A stretch of 64,000 nucleotides of DNA from Eunapius fragilis (Eukaryota > Porifera > Demospongiae > Spongillida > Spongillidae): assembly GCA_963681505.1 (NCBI GenBank), contig OY811976.1:4578003-4642002 (forward strand), in the 5' to 3' direction. Position numbers and translations under genes: made by a program. Shown piece after piece: positions 22,579 through 32,699 of the stretch; position 1 is the first letter of the stretch, and each line of letters begins with the position of its first letter. The notes below the pieces were generated by a model. That model saw only the letters and a list, made by a program, of their open reading frames with translations, was not told where the DNA came from and did not search any database.

Positions 22579-23756
22579 GAAATGGCAACTCCTCCTGCTG
22601 GTCGCGGTCGTCAGTCCCGCACACCTTTGACTCCAAGGAACCTTTGTAGTGAACAGAACCACGAAGCAGCTGGTTTCTCAGAATATAGGCAGCAGACGTC
22701 AGGGACAAACGCCACCAGCTTTTATGGACCTCGCCAGGGGATGCACATACCTCCATCAATCAGCATTCCTGTAGATGATGTGTCGTGGCTTCCAGGTCAG
22801 GCTCTACCGAATGACCATCAATCACACCAGCGGATAGTTTCAGCTGCTGTTGAGGAGATCAAGGCCCTCCTCGGTAGCGAAATTGCTAGGATCAACCAGG
22901 TCCTTCAGTCCACATGCGATCGCGTTTCGGCCTTAGAGGAGTCCTTAAAGGCCATTGTCGAGTCTCATGTGGGAGCAGTTACAGGCGCGAACAGTGAGAA
23001 GTCTTCAAAACGAAGAAGGATTACGCCACTATCTCTTCAGGTAAGCATTCAATTACACTTTTGCATGCACACGATATTTGTTCCTCCTTTTGAAAAGATG
23101 AAAATTAGAAAACTTCACGAGGCCTTTGGTGAAGACTGCCGCCTGAAAACAGATGAGCCGTGAGTTACGTGCTAGTTATTTTTGTTTTTCAGAACATTTC
23201 TAGGATATCCAGCGCTCACAACTGCACGGTTGTGGACAAAATCGTAGCTGAAATTGGGCCGGATTTTGAGAACAGCGACATTCGAGGTTTGTTTGTGTAA
23301 CTTAACATCAGTGAGCACTATTTTGATCCATATGTAGTTGGAGTAGCGACGTATAGACGGACGCTTAGACGAGAGAGTACCAACAAAGAAACAAAGCGGC
23401 GAGGAATTCGTTCTCGCCAACAACGCGTAAGCAAAGAAGTTAACGTATTACTTCCACAGTCACGTGCTACTCCATGGCAGCTTTGGGAACGTCGGTCTAA
23501 ACACCTTTTTGAAACGGAAAAGGAGTTCTGGGTGCTCCTTAACCCAACGCTGATGTCGGAAGAAGAAGAAGAAGAAGGAAAGATAAGGAGGAAGCGGCCA
23601 AGCTGGAGATCGGAGGAATTCAATTCTGCGCTGGATGACATTGATAAGAGGGCCGATGGATCATCCAAAACAGCGCGAAAAGAACGCACTCTGGGTTCAC
23701 CCGTGAGGCTCCCTCCTCCCGACGGACTTCTGCCGTGGATGCTGGCTGCTCAATAG
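22579..23756 (+). CDS. Three-exon accessory gene of the 9.7-kb transposon
   Basis: Model: exon 1 22579-23040 (ends CTTCAG before GTAAGC), exon 2 23193-23286 (after TTTGTTTTTCAG, before GTTTGT), exon 3 23338-23756 (after TATGTAG). All phases agree and give about 324 residues ending LPPPDGLLPWMLAAQ. Exon 1 encodes a predicted coiled-coil (IKALLGSEIARINQVLQSTC) and a basic patch KSSKRRR. Exon 3 is rich in Arg/Lys (YRRTLRRESTNKETKRRG) and in acidic runs. I recognise no named domain. Position, orientation and charge suit a TNPA-like DNA-binding partner of the transposase, acting on the subterminal TTATAC repeats; that role is inferred. An upstream non-ATG start at 22540 is in frame but unneeded. 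Confidence 0.65.
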
Positions 23757-23974
23757 AACTTTTTTTTTTTTTTTTTGTTACATCGACTGTACATGTACAT
23801 GTATGTACCATTCCTTCATTGGCAACTGAATAATATTCGGATTAAAATGCGGGAGCTTTGCACGAAAGCGGAGCGCATTTCCAAGATTTAGTATGAAATG
23901 CTCGGAAGATTACAGCATACTAAACTGGGACTTGAGGTTAGTGACGTGACTAACGTACACACCCCTTAAAAAAT
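23757..23974. other. 3' flank of accessory gene
   Basis: T-run at 23760-23776, then no recognisable feature up to the right subterminal repeats. Confidence 0.3.
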
Positions 23975-24170
23975 ACACGCTGTTATACACATGTTAATCT
24001 CGTTATACGCACTGTTATACCGTACGTGTATATAAGCGTTATACGAAATGCTGTGTATATAGTATCCATACGCAGAGTTATACGCGGTGCGTATAACATG
24101 TGTATTCTAGTGTATAACATGTGTATAACGAATGAATACACGTGTTATACTGTACTGTATAACTGTGTTT
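23975..24170. promoter_or_regulatory. Right subterminal TTATAC/GTATAA repeats
   Basis: About nine to ten copies in both orientations within 195 bp, such as CTGTTATACAC, CGTTATACGCACTGTTATAC, GCGTTATACGA, GAGTTATACGC, GCGTATAACATG and GTGTATAACG. Denser than the left cluster. Candidate binding sites for a transposon-encoded protein. Confidence 0.65.
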
Positions 24171-24644
24171 TTCCACAGTGAACTCTAGGGTCATTGTACA
24201 TCTATACCAAATAATTTGTAGTTCGTGGATTGTAAAGGTTTCGTCAAAAAAATCACACAAATAGTGATCATTTGTATCACAGAATACGCGTATGCTTGGC
24301 TCTAACTTCGCGTGCAATCGTTCTCAAGCCTTAAAAATGCCCCAGAGCAATACTTGCTGCTATACAGCAAGTGACAGGACATAAGACGTGTTTTAAAGTT
24401 CTTGTGTTCAATGAGGAAAATTACACAACCAAATACATGGGCGGTCTAGGACCGTGTCCTAATATGATACGTAGACATACAATTACCTTCCTTCTTGTTG
24501 GTACCACAGATTATTTGATGTACGTTAAAATGACAACACCTAAACGAAACCCTGTTTGACAAAACTCACAACTATTTCAAACGCCTCAAAAACGAGTCAC
24601 GGAGTAGACGCGGGAAGTGACGTCACGTACGTATTAATGTACAG

Positions 24645-24675
24645 CGTTTCCAATCCATGTATTATACTATCTATG
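24645..24675 (-). repeat. Right TIR of the 9.7-kb element
   Basis: Perfect complement of 14963-14993, ending CTATCTATG and followed by the duplication ATCTGAT. Confidence 0.95.
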
Positions 24676-24826
24676 ATCTGATGTATAAAAGGCTTCCTTA
24701 TTTGAAGGCTTCCTTATCTGTCTAGCCATGTACATGTGTTGCAACTATGAATATAATTGCAATTGCAAGGGCTGAGAACTATAGGTGAAATGAAAATAAC
24801 TGCAACCATATCCTTCTCCCATATAG

Positions 24827-25040
24827 CTACTGCTTGTATGAACCCAAATCTCATGCACTAATGGAGCTTCTAAGTGAAGTAAATGATGCCTTTTGTAAGT
24901 CTCATCCATTGCTAGCTCAAAAGGTTGTTACTAGATCTGCCCATGCAGCAGTAAGTAAGATTGGGGCAGAGGCATTGGTTTCTAAAGCACATGTATCAAT
25001 TCATGATACATGCATGCAAAAGTGTGGTATTCACCTAACT
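24827..25040 (+). pseudogene. Lysine-rich repeat gene, candidate exon 2 (truncated)
   Basis: After a good acceptor (CTTCTCCCATATAG) the frame reads YCLYEPKSHALMELLSEVND, then KSHPLLAQKVVTRSAHAAVS and KIGAEALVSKAHVSIH, ending at a stop near 25041. The sequence is coding-like and not low-complexity. It lies at the distance from exon 1 expected of a next exon once the 9.7-kb element is removed (about 380 bp), so I read the element as an intron insertion. The splice phase with 14737 does not fit directly. Family unknown apart from the Helitron-like association of exon 1. Confidence 0.4.
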
Positions 25041-25380
25041 TAAGCCAATCTCATGTACATTTCATGTGCTTTGTCCATTGTACACACCACCAGCACTAGC
25101 AGCAGACTTTCTTGCCACCACATGCCGCCAATAGTCTTGTACTTTTGCAAATCAACTTGTTATAGCCACCATAAGGTACTTCTACGTTCACATTTATGTA
25201 AAATCAGACATTCTGCCCACACTCATAATGCTGCAGACCCTGTCCACAGATATTACTCACCTGAAAACATATCCTTATCAATCTACATGGTGCCATGTTA
25301 TCCCAGATCTACATGCAGTCATGTAGTTCACTTCCTGAGTTCCCACACTATCCAGCTTTACTTAATGTAGGCTACACCTC
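25041..25380. other. Decayed continuation, unrecognised
   Basis: Plus-strand open frame 25053-25370 has a few Cys/His residues but no motif I can name. It may be the eroded continuation of the lysine-rich repeat gene. Confidence 0.2.
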
Positions 25381-25399
25381 CATGTTTAGATTGGAGCCT

Positions 25400-25508
25400 A
25401 TTCAAATCTGACCAATAAAATTTTAGCACATGCCGTTAATATGATGGAATTGGACCAATAGAAATATAGCACAGTCTGTACACGTGTTAAGGCTTTGCAG
25501 GTATAAAA
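25400..25508 (+). promoter_or_regulatory. Candidate promoter: two CCAAT boxes and TATA box
   Basis: GACCAATAAAA near 25408, GGACCAATAGAAATATAGCA near 25452 and TATAAAA at 25502-25508, in the usual order and spacing for a polymerase II core promoter. It lies directly upstream of the ATG at 25530. Confidence 0.4.
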
Positions 25509-25529
25509 GTCAGTCATGCACCCGCTGAA

Positions 25530-25937
25530 ATGTCATCCTCCGACTCCTCTCCCCTTCACCCCGCCACTCCTACCACCACCAGCAGCACTGCCCCCACCAC
25601 CACTACCAGCAGCGCTGCCCCCGCCGGCACCACCAGCGCTGCCCCCGCCGGCACCACCAGCGCTACCCCCGCCGGCACCACCAGCGCTGCCCCCGCCGGT
25701 GTTCCTGGCGGAACAACAAGCAGGGATAATCCCGCCACCACCACCACCAGCTGCGCTCCCGCCGGTACCACCGCCGCCTGTGCTCCCTCTTTGGCCTGCA
25801 TGGCCACTGCCACCCTGGCAGAATGCAGCATGGCGGGGAGGCCGGGAGGAGGACGTCCCCGCAGGAGACGAGGGCGCGGGCGAGGACAATTAACAATAAA
25901 CACTACTAATTCATATAATTATAATTATTATTATTAA
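25530..25937 (+). CDS. Low-complexity S/T/A/P protein with RG-rich C-terminus
   Basis: 135 residues: MSSSDSSPLHPATPTTTSST, several AAPAGTTS units, then GRPGGGRPRRRRGRGRGQ and a tail NSYNYNYYY. The middle is a 24-bp minisatellite (25617-25700) that keeps other frames open too, including a proline-rich frame from ATG 25516. I prefer 25530 because the ATG at 25516 is only 8 bases from the TATA box. AATAAA at 25889 sits just before the stop. The basic RG tail would suit nucleic-acid binding. It may not be a gene at all. Confidence 0.25.
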   Translation: MSSSDSSPLHPATPTTTSSTAPTTTTSSAAPAGTTSAAPAGTTSATPAGTTSAAPAGVPGGTTSRDNPATTTTSCAPAGTTAACAPSLACMATATLAECSMAGRPGGGRPRRRRGRGRGQLTINTTNSYNYNYYY

Positions 25938-26030
25938 GTTATTTGTTATTGCATTAAGAGATAAAGGGGATCGTCCAAATTATATATGCTCTTCCTACAT
26001 TTCATCGACGGTGAAAAAAAAACCTATGAA

Positions 26031-26310
26031 ACAAGTAAATAAAAACATTCTCTAACGAGAGAGTTGTTGGTATATAGGATTGACCAATGGTGGTGTAAAA
26101 AAGAGTGACAGAAATTTTACTGGAAAATTGAAATAGGCCTATATTTAGCACACAATATAACACACATGCCTGAGTAATGGGCTAAATATAGGCCTATTTC
26201 AATTTTCCAGTAAAATTTCTGTCACTCTTGTTTCCGTGCTTTTTACACCACCATTGGTCAATCCTATATACCAACAACTCTCTCGTTAGAGAATGTTTTT
26301 ATTTACTTGT
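26031..26310. mobile_element. ACAAGTA-TIR foldback MITE, reference copy (280 bp)
   Basis: Complete, uninterrupted member. Both arms contain ACAAGTAAATAAAAACATTC, GAGAGTTGTTGGTATATAGG and ATGGTGGTGTAAAAA, and AATAGGCCTATATTTAGC flanks the short loop. The arms are almost identical, so the whole can form one hairpin. It allowed the split copy at 6647-9589 to be recognised. Confidence 0.9.
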
Positions 26311-26880
26311 AATAACTGTAATAGTGCATGCACTATATGAAATATAGAACGTGTTCAACCACACGTTCCCGCCCACTTTTATGTCTTCCAAAGGCCGATA
26401 AAATCTGTTGTGGGCTATACTAACAAAACTAAGTTTGCTAGAGATTGAAATTTGTGTCAAGCATAACTCTCGTTACTAACATAATAAAACAAATCCAACT
26501 CGACAATAAGTTTCTAACTTGTTGGTTCTAGTGCTTCCGCATAACGGCTAACATTATACTTCAATCGTGACAAAGATGCAATGCAATAAACCTCTTATCC
26601 GAGCAAATCTTATCTTATCAGATCCGGCCGGAAGAAGAAGATGGAAGGTCCTACATGTATGTAGGATTTGAAGTGTGATGAATACGATTAGCAAAACACC
26701 AGATTCCACTATTGCCGATGCACCGTAGAATCAGTTGGACTTTAGCGAGCGTATTTGGATACACCCAACAATTACCTACTATGTAATCAAACTGCCGACG
26801 CTTAGAAAGCTCAGACAACAGAGATAACGCTCTCTCGTTCCCACACTCGAACCTAAAAAAAAGTTTCTCCATCTTCTTCT
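26311..26880. other. Unannotated interval
   Basis: No gene recognised; a minus-strand 73-codon frame (26651-26872) has no motif. CATCTTCTTCTTCTTG occurs next to the minisatellite start. Confidence 0.3.
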
Positions 26881-26881
26881 T

Positions 26882-27812
26882 CTTGAGTGGCTCCCTTGAG
26901 TGAGGCTCCCTTGAGAGTGGCTCCCTTGAGTGAGGCTCCCTTGAGAGTGGCTACCTTGAGAGTGGCCCCCGTGAGTGTGGCCCCCTTGAGAGTGGCTACC
27001 TTGAGAGTGGCTACCTTGAGAGTGGCTCCCTTGGGTGTGGCTTCCTTGAGTGTGGCTCCCTTGAGAGTGGCTACCTTGAGAGTGGCTACCTTGAGAGTGG
27101 CTTCCTTGACTGTGGCTCCCTTGAGAGTGGCTCCCTTGAGTGTGGCTTCCTTGACTGTGGCTCCCTTGAGAGTGGCTACCTTGAGTGTGGCTCCCTTGAG
27201 TGTGGCTACCTTGAGAGTGGCTACCTTGAGTGTGGCCCCCTTGAGTGTGGCCCCCTTGAGAGTGGCTCCCTTGAGAGTGGCTACCTTGAGAGTGGCTACC
27301 TTGAGAGTGGCTACCTTGAGTGTGGCTCCCTTGAGTGTGGCTACCTTGAGAGTGGCTACCTTGAGTGTGGCTCCCTTGAGAGTGGCCCCCTTGAGAGTGG
27401 CTCCCTTGAGTGTGGCTCCCTTGAGTGTGGCTCCCTTGAGAGTGGCTCCCTTGAGTGAGGCTCCCTTGAGAGTGGCTACCTTGAGAGTGGCTCCCTTGAG
27501 AGTGGCTCCCTTGAGAGTGGCCCCCGTGAGTGTGGCCCCCATGAGAGTGGCTACCTTGAGAGTGGCTACCTTGAGAGTGGCTCCCTTGAGTGTGGCTTCC
27601 TTGAGTGTGGCTCCCTTGAGAGTGGCTACTCTGAGTAGCTACCTTGAGAGTAGCTCCCTTGAGAGTGGCTCCCTTGAGTGTGGCTCCCTTGAGAGTGGCT
27701 AACTTGAGAGTGGCCCCCTTGAGTGTGGCCCCCTTGAGTGTGGCTCCCTTGAGAGTGGCTCCCTTGAGAGTGGCTCCCTTGAGAGTGGCTCCCTTGAGAG
27801 TATTTCCTCTCT
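26882..27812. repeat. 15-bp minisatellite, about 62 copies
   Basis: Unit GAGAGTGGCTCCCTT with variants GTGTG for GAGAG and TACC for TCCC. As the unit is 15 bp, all frames repeat with a 5-residue period. The minus frame reads KGATL or KVATL for more than 200 residues, matching the A-x-L-x-x pattern of pentapeptide-repeat proteins; the plus frame reads SVAPL/RVATL. No start context, domain or splice signal outside the array supports translation. Confidence 0.9.
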
Positions 27813-28195
27813 GGATGAACTGGAGGGTGGCTCCTGAGCTTGTAGAATTTGAATGGAAGTGAGGTTTTCCCTGGGGATTTCCCCAGGTTGTAGGTGTAAA
27901 TTATTAAGCTATTACTCCCATTCACCAAAACATTAAACCAAGTTTTATACATCTACGTAAACAAACACTAAACGTACAAGTTCGGACCTTTGTGGCCTGG
28001 GTAGCCACACTGTTAGGGACTTAAGTCGAGAGATGATGAAAAGGTCTAGAGCCAATTTTTAAACATCTGGTTACTAAATTATCAGGTGTTGCCATGTGCA
28101 CTTAATACACAACACACACATACGCACACACATACACACACACACACACACTCATGCCATGACCCTACAGCAGAGCTGGCATGCCAAACATGAAC

Positions 28196-28905
<710 letters not shown>

Positions 28906-31169
28906 AAACAGGCATATTTTCGATCCTTGTGGCCTGGGCATCCATGCTGTGTATAGTGTTAGGGGTTTGGATAGGTGGTGGACAGGTCTAGAGCCATGAG
29001 CCGTACCAAAGCTTCTAGCAATACACTGAGGTGAGCTTAAGTGATGGAAATCACTGAGCCCATTTTGGTTAGCAGGCTTATCATGATAGTGGGGGTAGTC
29101 AACCTATGGCATGAGATGAGTCCACACAGACATGGATGGGTCAGAGTGAAGGGCAATTAATGGAATCACAGAAAGCCAGCTCAGAAACTATCTTTCCATA
29201 GCATCGGAGATTCTTCTTAGCCTGAATACATGTACATGTCTTGAAAACCTCAACGGCTATGGGTGATGGTGTATGGTTGTGCACCTACCTAGTTGCTGGC
29301 ACTACTCAACCTGACAAGTTAGTACTTTGAATCATGGGACATGAGCATCTAGTGGAAGCCATGGGTACATCAGTGGAAGCCAAACAGGAGCAGAAGAAGA
29401 AAAAATAAATCAAAATTGCATATGAGTTGAATTAAGGACCAACAGGCTCTAATGGTGGAGGTACTAGTGTGAGTGTACCAAGCAGAATGGAAAGTGGGTG
29501 GTTTGCACTTGTGTATGTGTGTGTGCGTTTGTTTGTTTGTGTGAGTGAGTTTGTTTGTTTGTTTGTTTGTTTGTTTGTGTGAGTGTGTGTGTGTTTGTGC
29601 ATGCATGCCTGTGTGCATAAGTGTGCATTCTTGTAGTTCAGGCTCACATCTAGTAAGTGTGCTCATAGCAACAAGAGACAACAGGGAAATTATAATTTTA
29701 CAAAGCAGAGGTCAGTTCTGTGTATGTGTGTGTGTGCATGTGTGTGTGTGTGTATGATGGATGACTGCCAAAGCCATTTTTATGTGTACATATGCACATG
29801 TTTATGATTGAAGCATGACTCCTGTGTGTGTGTACATGAATGCGCGTGCATGTGCATGTGGGTTTGTGCGCATGTGTGCATGTGTGTGTGTATGTGTGTG
29901 TGTGTGCATGTGCATGCATTCATGTATGTTTAAAAGTGCAAAAGGCAACAAGAAGACCTGTTGGTAATTGCCAGAGCAAGGAAACACAAATTTACACAAA
30001 CAATAAACATGTGACTGCAGTTGCAAGTGTATGCTAGTGCTTGTTTGTGGTGTGTATGTGTGTGCATGCATAAACGTGCACATTGATACACAAGACTTAG
30101 AAAAAGGTACGGCTCCAATATAAATACAAAAGGGAAGCATGTGATGAATAGGATGACAGCTAAAAACAGTTTAATGTTTGTGGGTCGACAATTAGGAAAT
30201 AAAATAAATTGCAATAGCAAAGCATTGATGTTGATGCGTGAATGACTGACTGCCCATGGTATGTGTGTGTGCACATGTATGTGTGTGTGTATGTGTGTGT
30301 GTGTGTGAGTGTGCATGTGTGTGTATAAGTGCACATGGCAACACTAAATTCCCAGCTAAATTTTCTAGCCTGGAGTATCTTCTGGGAAAACCTCACTTTC
30401 ATTCTACCCTGAGCCTAAATGTCTGGGAAAGCCTTGCCTCCATTTAACTCATTCCCTCCATTCGGTCATTCCCCAAAATATTAATACCTGGTATGGTTGC
30501 AGGTCACACATGTATGTATAAAGGATGGTAGAGGTGGGCTGCAATCACTCCAGCTGCGTTGCTTACCATGGCTGTACGTATGCTACAGGTGTTATTGTTT
30601 ATACATGAATGGCAGGTAGCACCCTTTTGGCTTCTACCCTGGCCTAACCACCTTACCTTGACCAGCGTCAAGGTGTGGGCTGACCAAATGGTAACCTTGG
30701 TTCCAGGCACACTCAGGGTAGGGGGACAGCAAACCCACAGTCGCCTGACCCCTTTTGGGCAAACTATGCCAAGCACATCACAATTGGAAACTAGACAGAA
30801 TTAAATGACACCAATTCCTCTGATCTGAGGTTGTGTATGAATGTGAGTGTGTGCATGTGTGTGACTTATGGATCTTATTTTGCATGGATATTATTTTGTA
30901 GAACCAAATATAATTGGTTCACCAATGAAGATAAATTAAACAAGAAAGAGGTTTTAGTAGGCCAATGAGAGTACTACATGTTGGTAAACACATGTAGCTA
31001 CCACGGGGGTGCATGTTTGATATATATATATCTGTGCGTGTGCAGAAGTCCAAAAGGAAGGGTGCGTTTCAGATTAAGCTAGCCCTAGACACTGTGCACT
31101 TTCATGCTCTGCAGCGTTGTGCACGCATAAATGAAGCAGTTTGACCGAGCCAACACGCTCGATTTCTAC
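28906..31169. other. Microsatellite-rich interval without recognised genes
   Basis: Interrupted GT/TG runs at about 29510-29605, 29718-29755, 29823-29915, 30048-30070 and 30260-30330, with GTTT and GTGC variants. 30480-30800 is unique sequence with no motif I can name. TA repeats lie near 31020. Confidence 0.4.
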
Positions 31170-31800
31170 GTGCATGCGCTACAGAGTACGTACCGTGTTG
31201 CGCAGGCTGATGGCAGCTGAACCCACATATTAAGAATCTTTAGCTTCTGCTCGCTATGTTGAAGAAGCCAAGAAGGGGGACAGAACCAGAAGTTTGCAAG
31301 AAGCGAAAACGCCGCGTACTTGTTGTATAGTGTATAGATGGGCGGAGACATAGTTATTTAACAGGAAGTAATTGCATATTCATGTCTCGATGCCAGTCGA
31401 AATAGATAAATGGCGCGAAACGACCGGGAAATATGCAATTACTTTGCACAGTTGTATCCCCGTAACGGATAAAGAGAAAATTAACGAACAGAACAAATCA
31501 ATAGGTACAGGATCCCTCTACGTACAGACCAAGCTAGGAATGAATTGAATTTTCCTGCTGAAAGATATAGCGGATTTGAACCCCAAGGGGTATCGGACGC
31601 GGTAACACTGGCACGAAGCTAATGCAAGAGCCCGTAATCGATCTTACCAGAGGGAAATGATGTAGTATGAAGCTTTGAAAATAGGAAGTCAATAGCATTT
31701 ACCGTTCCGAAGTTATAGCGATTCAAACGCGAGTCATTTTTATAACTTTAAAATATTATAGCGAAGGCTCATTTTCTCGTGAACTGACCCATATAATTAT
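31170..31800 (+). mobile_element. Dispersed repeat family R700, copy B
   Basis: Same order of marks as copy A (AGTACGTACCGTGTT, ATGGCGCGAAACGACC, TTGAACCCCAAGGGGTATCG, CTCGTGAACTGACCCATATA) but clearly more diverged, so an older insertion. Confidence 0.6.
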
Positions 31801-31825
31801 AATTATAATTATATATATAAACTCG

Positions 31826-32022
31826 ACCGGTGCCGTTTACGTAGGAACAGTAGGGCCGAATAGGTTGGATTTCAATTGCCAGGATTAGCATTCCTAGCAA
31901 CACTAACAAGCCACAGCACATTTATGCTGGAGAAATTGTGCAGTGGATTTAGTTCTTAGGAGTGCTTGTCCAACCTATTCGATCCTATACTGCTCTACTA
32001 CATACTTAAACGGTACAGCGGT
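31826..32022. mobile_element. Foldback MITE, 197 bp
   Basis: Imperfect TIRs of about 45 bp: ACCGGTGCCGTTTACGTAGG on the left, complement of ACCGCTGTACCGTTTAAGTA on the right. Inner arms GAATAGGTTGGA and TCCAACCTATTC match exactly. Confidence 0.6.
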
Positions 32023-32099
32023 CCACCGGGGACCCCCGCTGCGTTTATGTTAAGGCACTATGCTTGCAACAAAAAAAAAAGATAATAATAAATAATAAT

Positions 32100-32310
32100 A
32101 ATAAAAACAAAGGCCTAATTGGGACCAAGGTCATATAGTTATGTGAGCTTGGCTGCGCAAGAGGAGTTATCTGCGTACCAGTTTTGAACCCATGTAGAAG
32201 GATTTGAGTGAGTGGCATCAGTGCAGAAGCGTACATCAGCATAGACAAAGGATCACCTTGACCAACGCCTTCTTTGCTATAGATATCTTCAGACTTGGTT
32301 GATCTCCCTG
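32100..32310 (-). pseudogene. LINE reverse transcriptase fragment
   Basis: The minus-strand frame reads TKSEDIYSKEGVGQGDPLSM then LMYASALMPLTQILL, the RT motif with (E)GxxQGDPL and the following helix. The YxDD box that should follow is missing, with AT-rich repeats there instead, so this is a short scrap of a non-LTR element different from those at 40-49 kb. Confidence 0.7.
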
Positions 32311-32322
32311 TAATACAAGTGA

Positions 32323-32699
32323 TGGCTAACCACGTTAGCGTTAATTAAATTAAACAAGATTCTGGAACAGCGAGCCACCATTAAATACGACAGTTCCAAG
32401 CTATTATATTTAATATTATCCTACATATGGGATCGAGGCAGCGAATTTGTTTCAAGTTTTCAAATTTTTTCATATTCAAAGAGACACCTATGTCCTCTAC
32501 AACTTCATTCTTACGCACTGGAAATTAGTCTGTCGATCATGGAGTTACAGCCGGTGTCCTGAAATTTTAATTACGCTTTTATTGTACGCGTTGACTTTGA
32601 TGCTCCTTCCTGGAAATTTGCGCTAGGTTCCTCGACCCCATATACAAGTATAATACGTGAATTGTGGTTATCATTAATTGTTCATTGGCGGCCGTATGG
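32323..32699. other. Unannotated spacer
   Basis: No gene or repeat recognised. Confidence 0.3.

Larger units (their letters stand above)
14963..24675. mobile_element. 9.7-kb DNA transposon with CATAG TIRs, 7-bp TSD, transposase and accessory gene
   Basis: 31-bp perfect TIRs starting CATAGATAGTATAATACATG lie at 14963-14993 and 24645-24675. ATCTGAT is present directly outside both ends (14956-14962 and 24676-24682). Contents from left to right: a subterminal cluster of TTATAC motifs, a 163-bp satellite of about 22 units, a minus-strand transposase gene of the EnSpm/CACTA-like (Transposase_21 or Plavaka-related) type, a plus-strand three-exon gene starting 52 bp from it, and a right subterminal TTATAC cluster. 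EnSpm/CACTA elements normally show 2-3 bp TSDs and CACTR ends, so the 7-bp TSD and CATAG ends are unusual. It inserted downstream of exon 1 of the lysine-rich repeat gene. Confidence 0.9.

Noticed and set aside
14963-24675. Classical CACTA element
   Set aside because: Ends are CATAG, not CACTA/CACTG, and the duplication is 7 bp instead of 2-3; kept as EnSpm/Plavaka-like with family open.
26882-27812. CRISPR array
   Set aside because: Units are 15 bp head to tail with no spacers, in an animal-type sequence. No other array with repeat-spacer structure is present.
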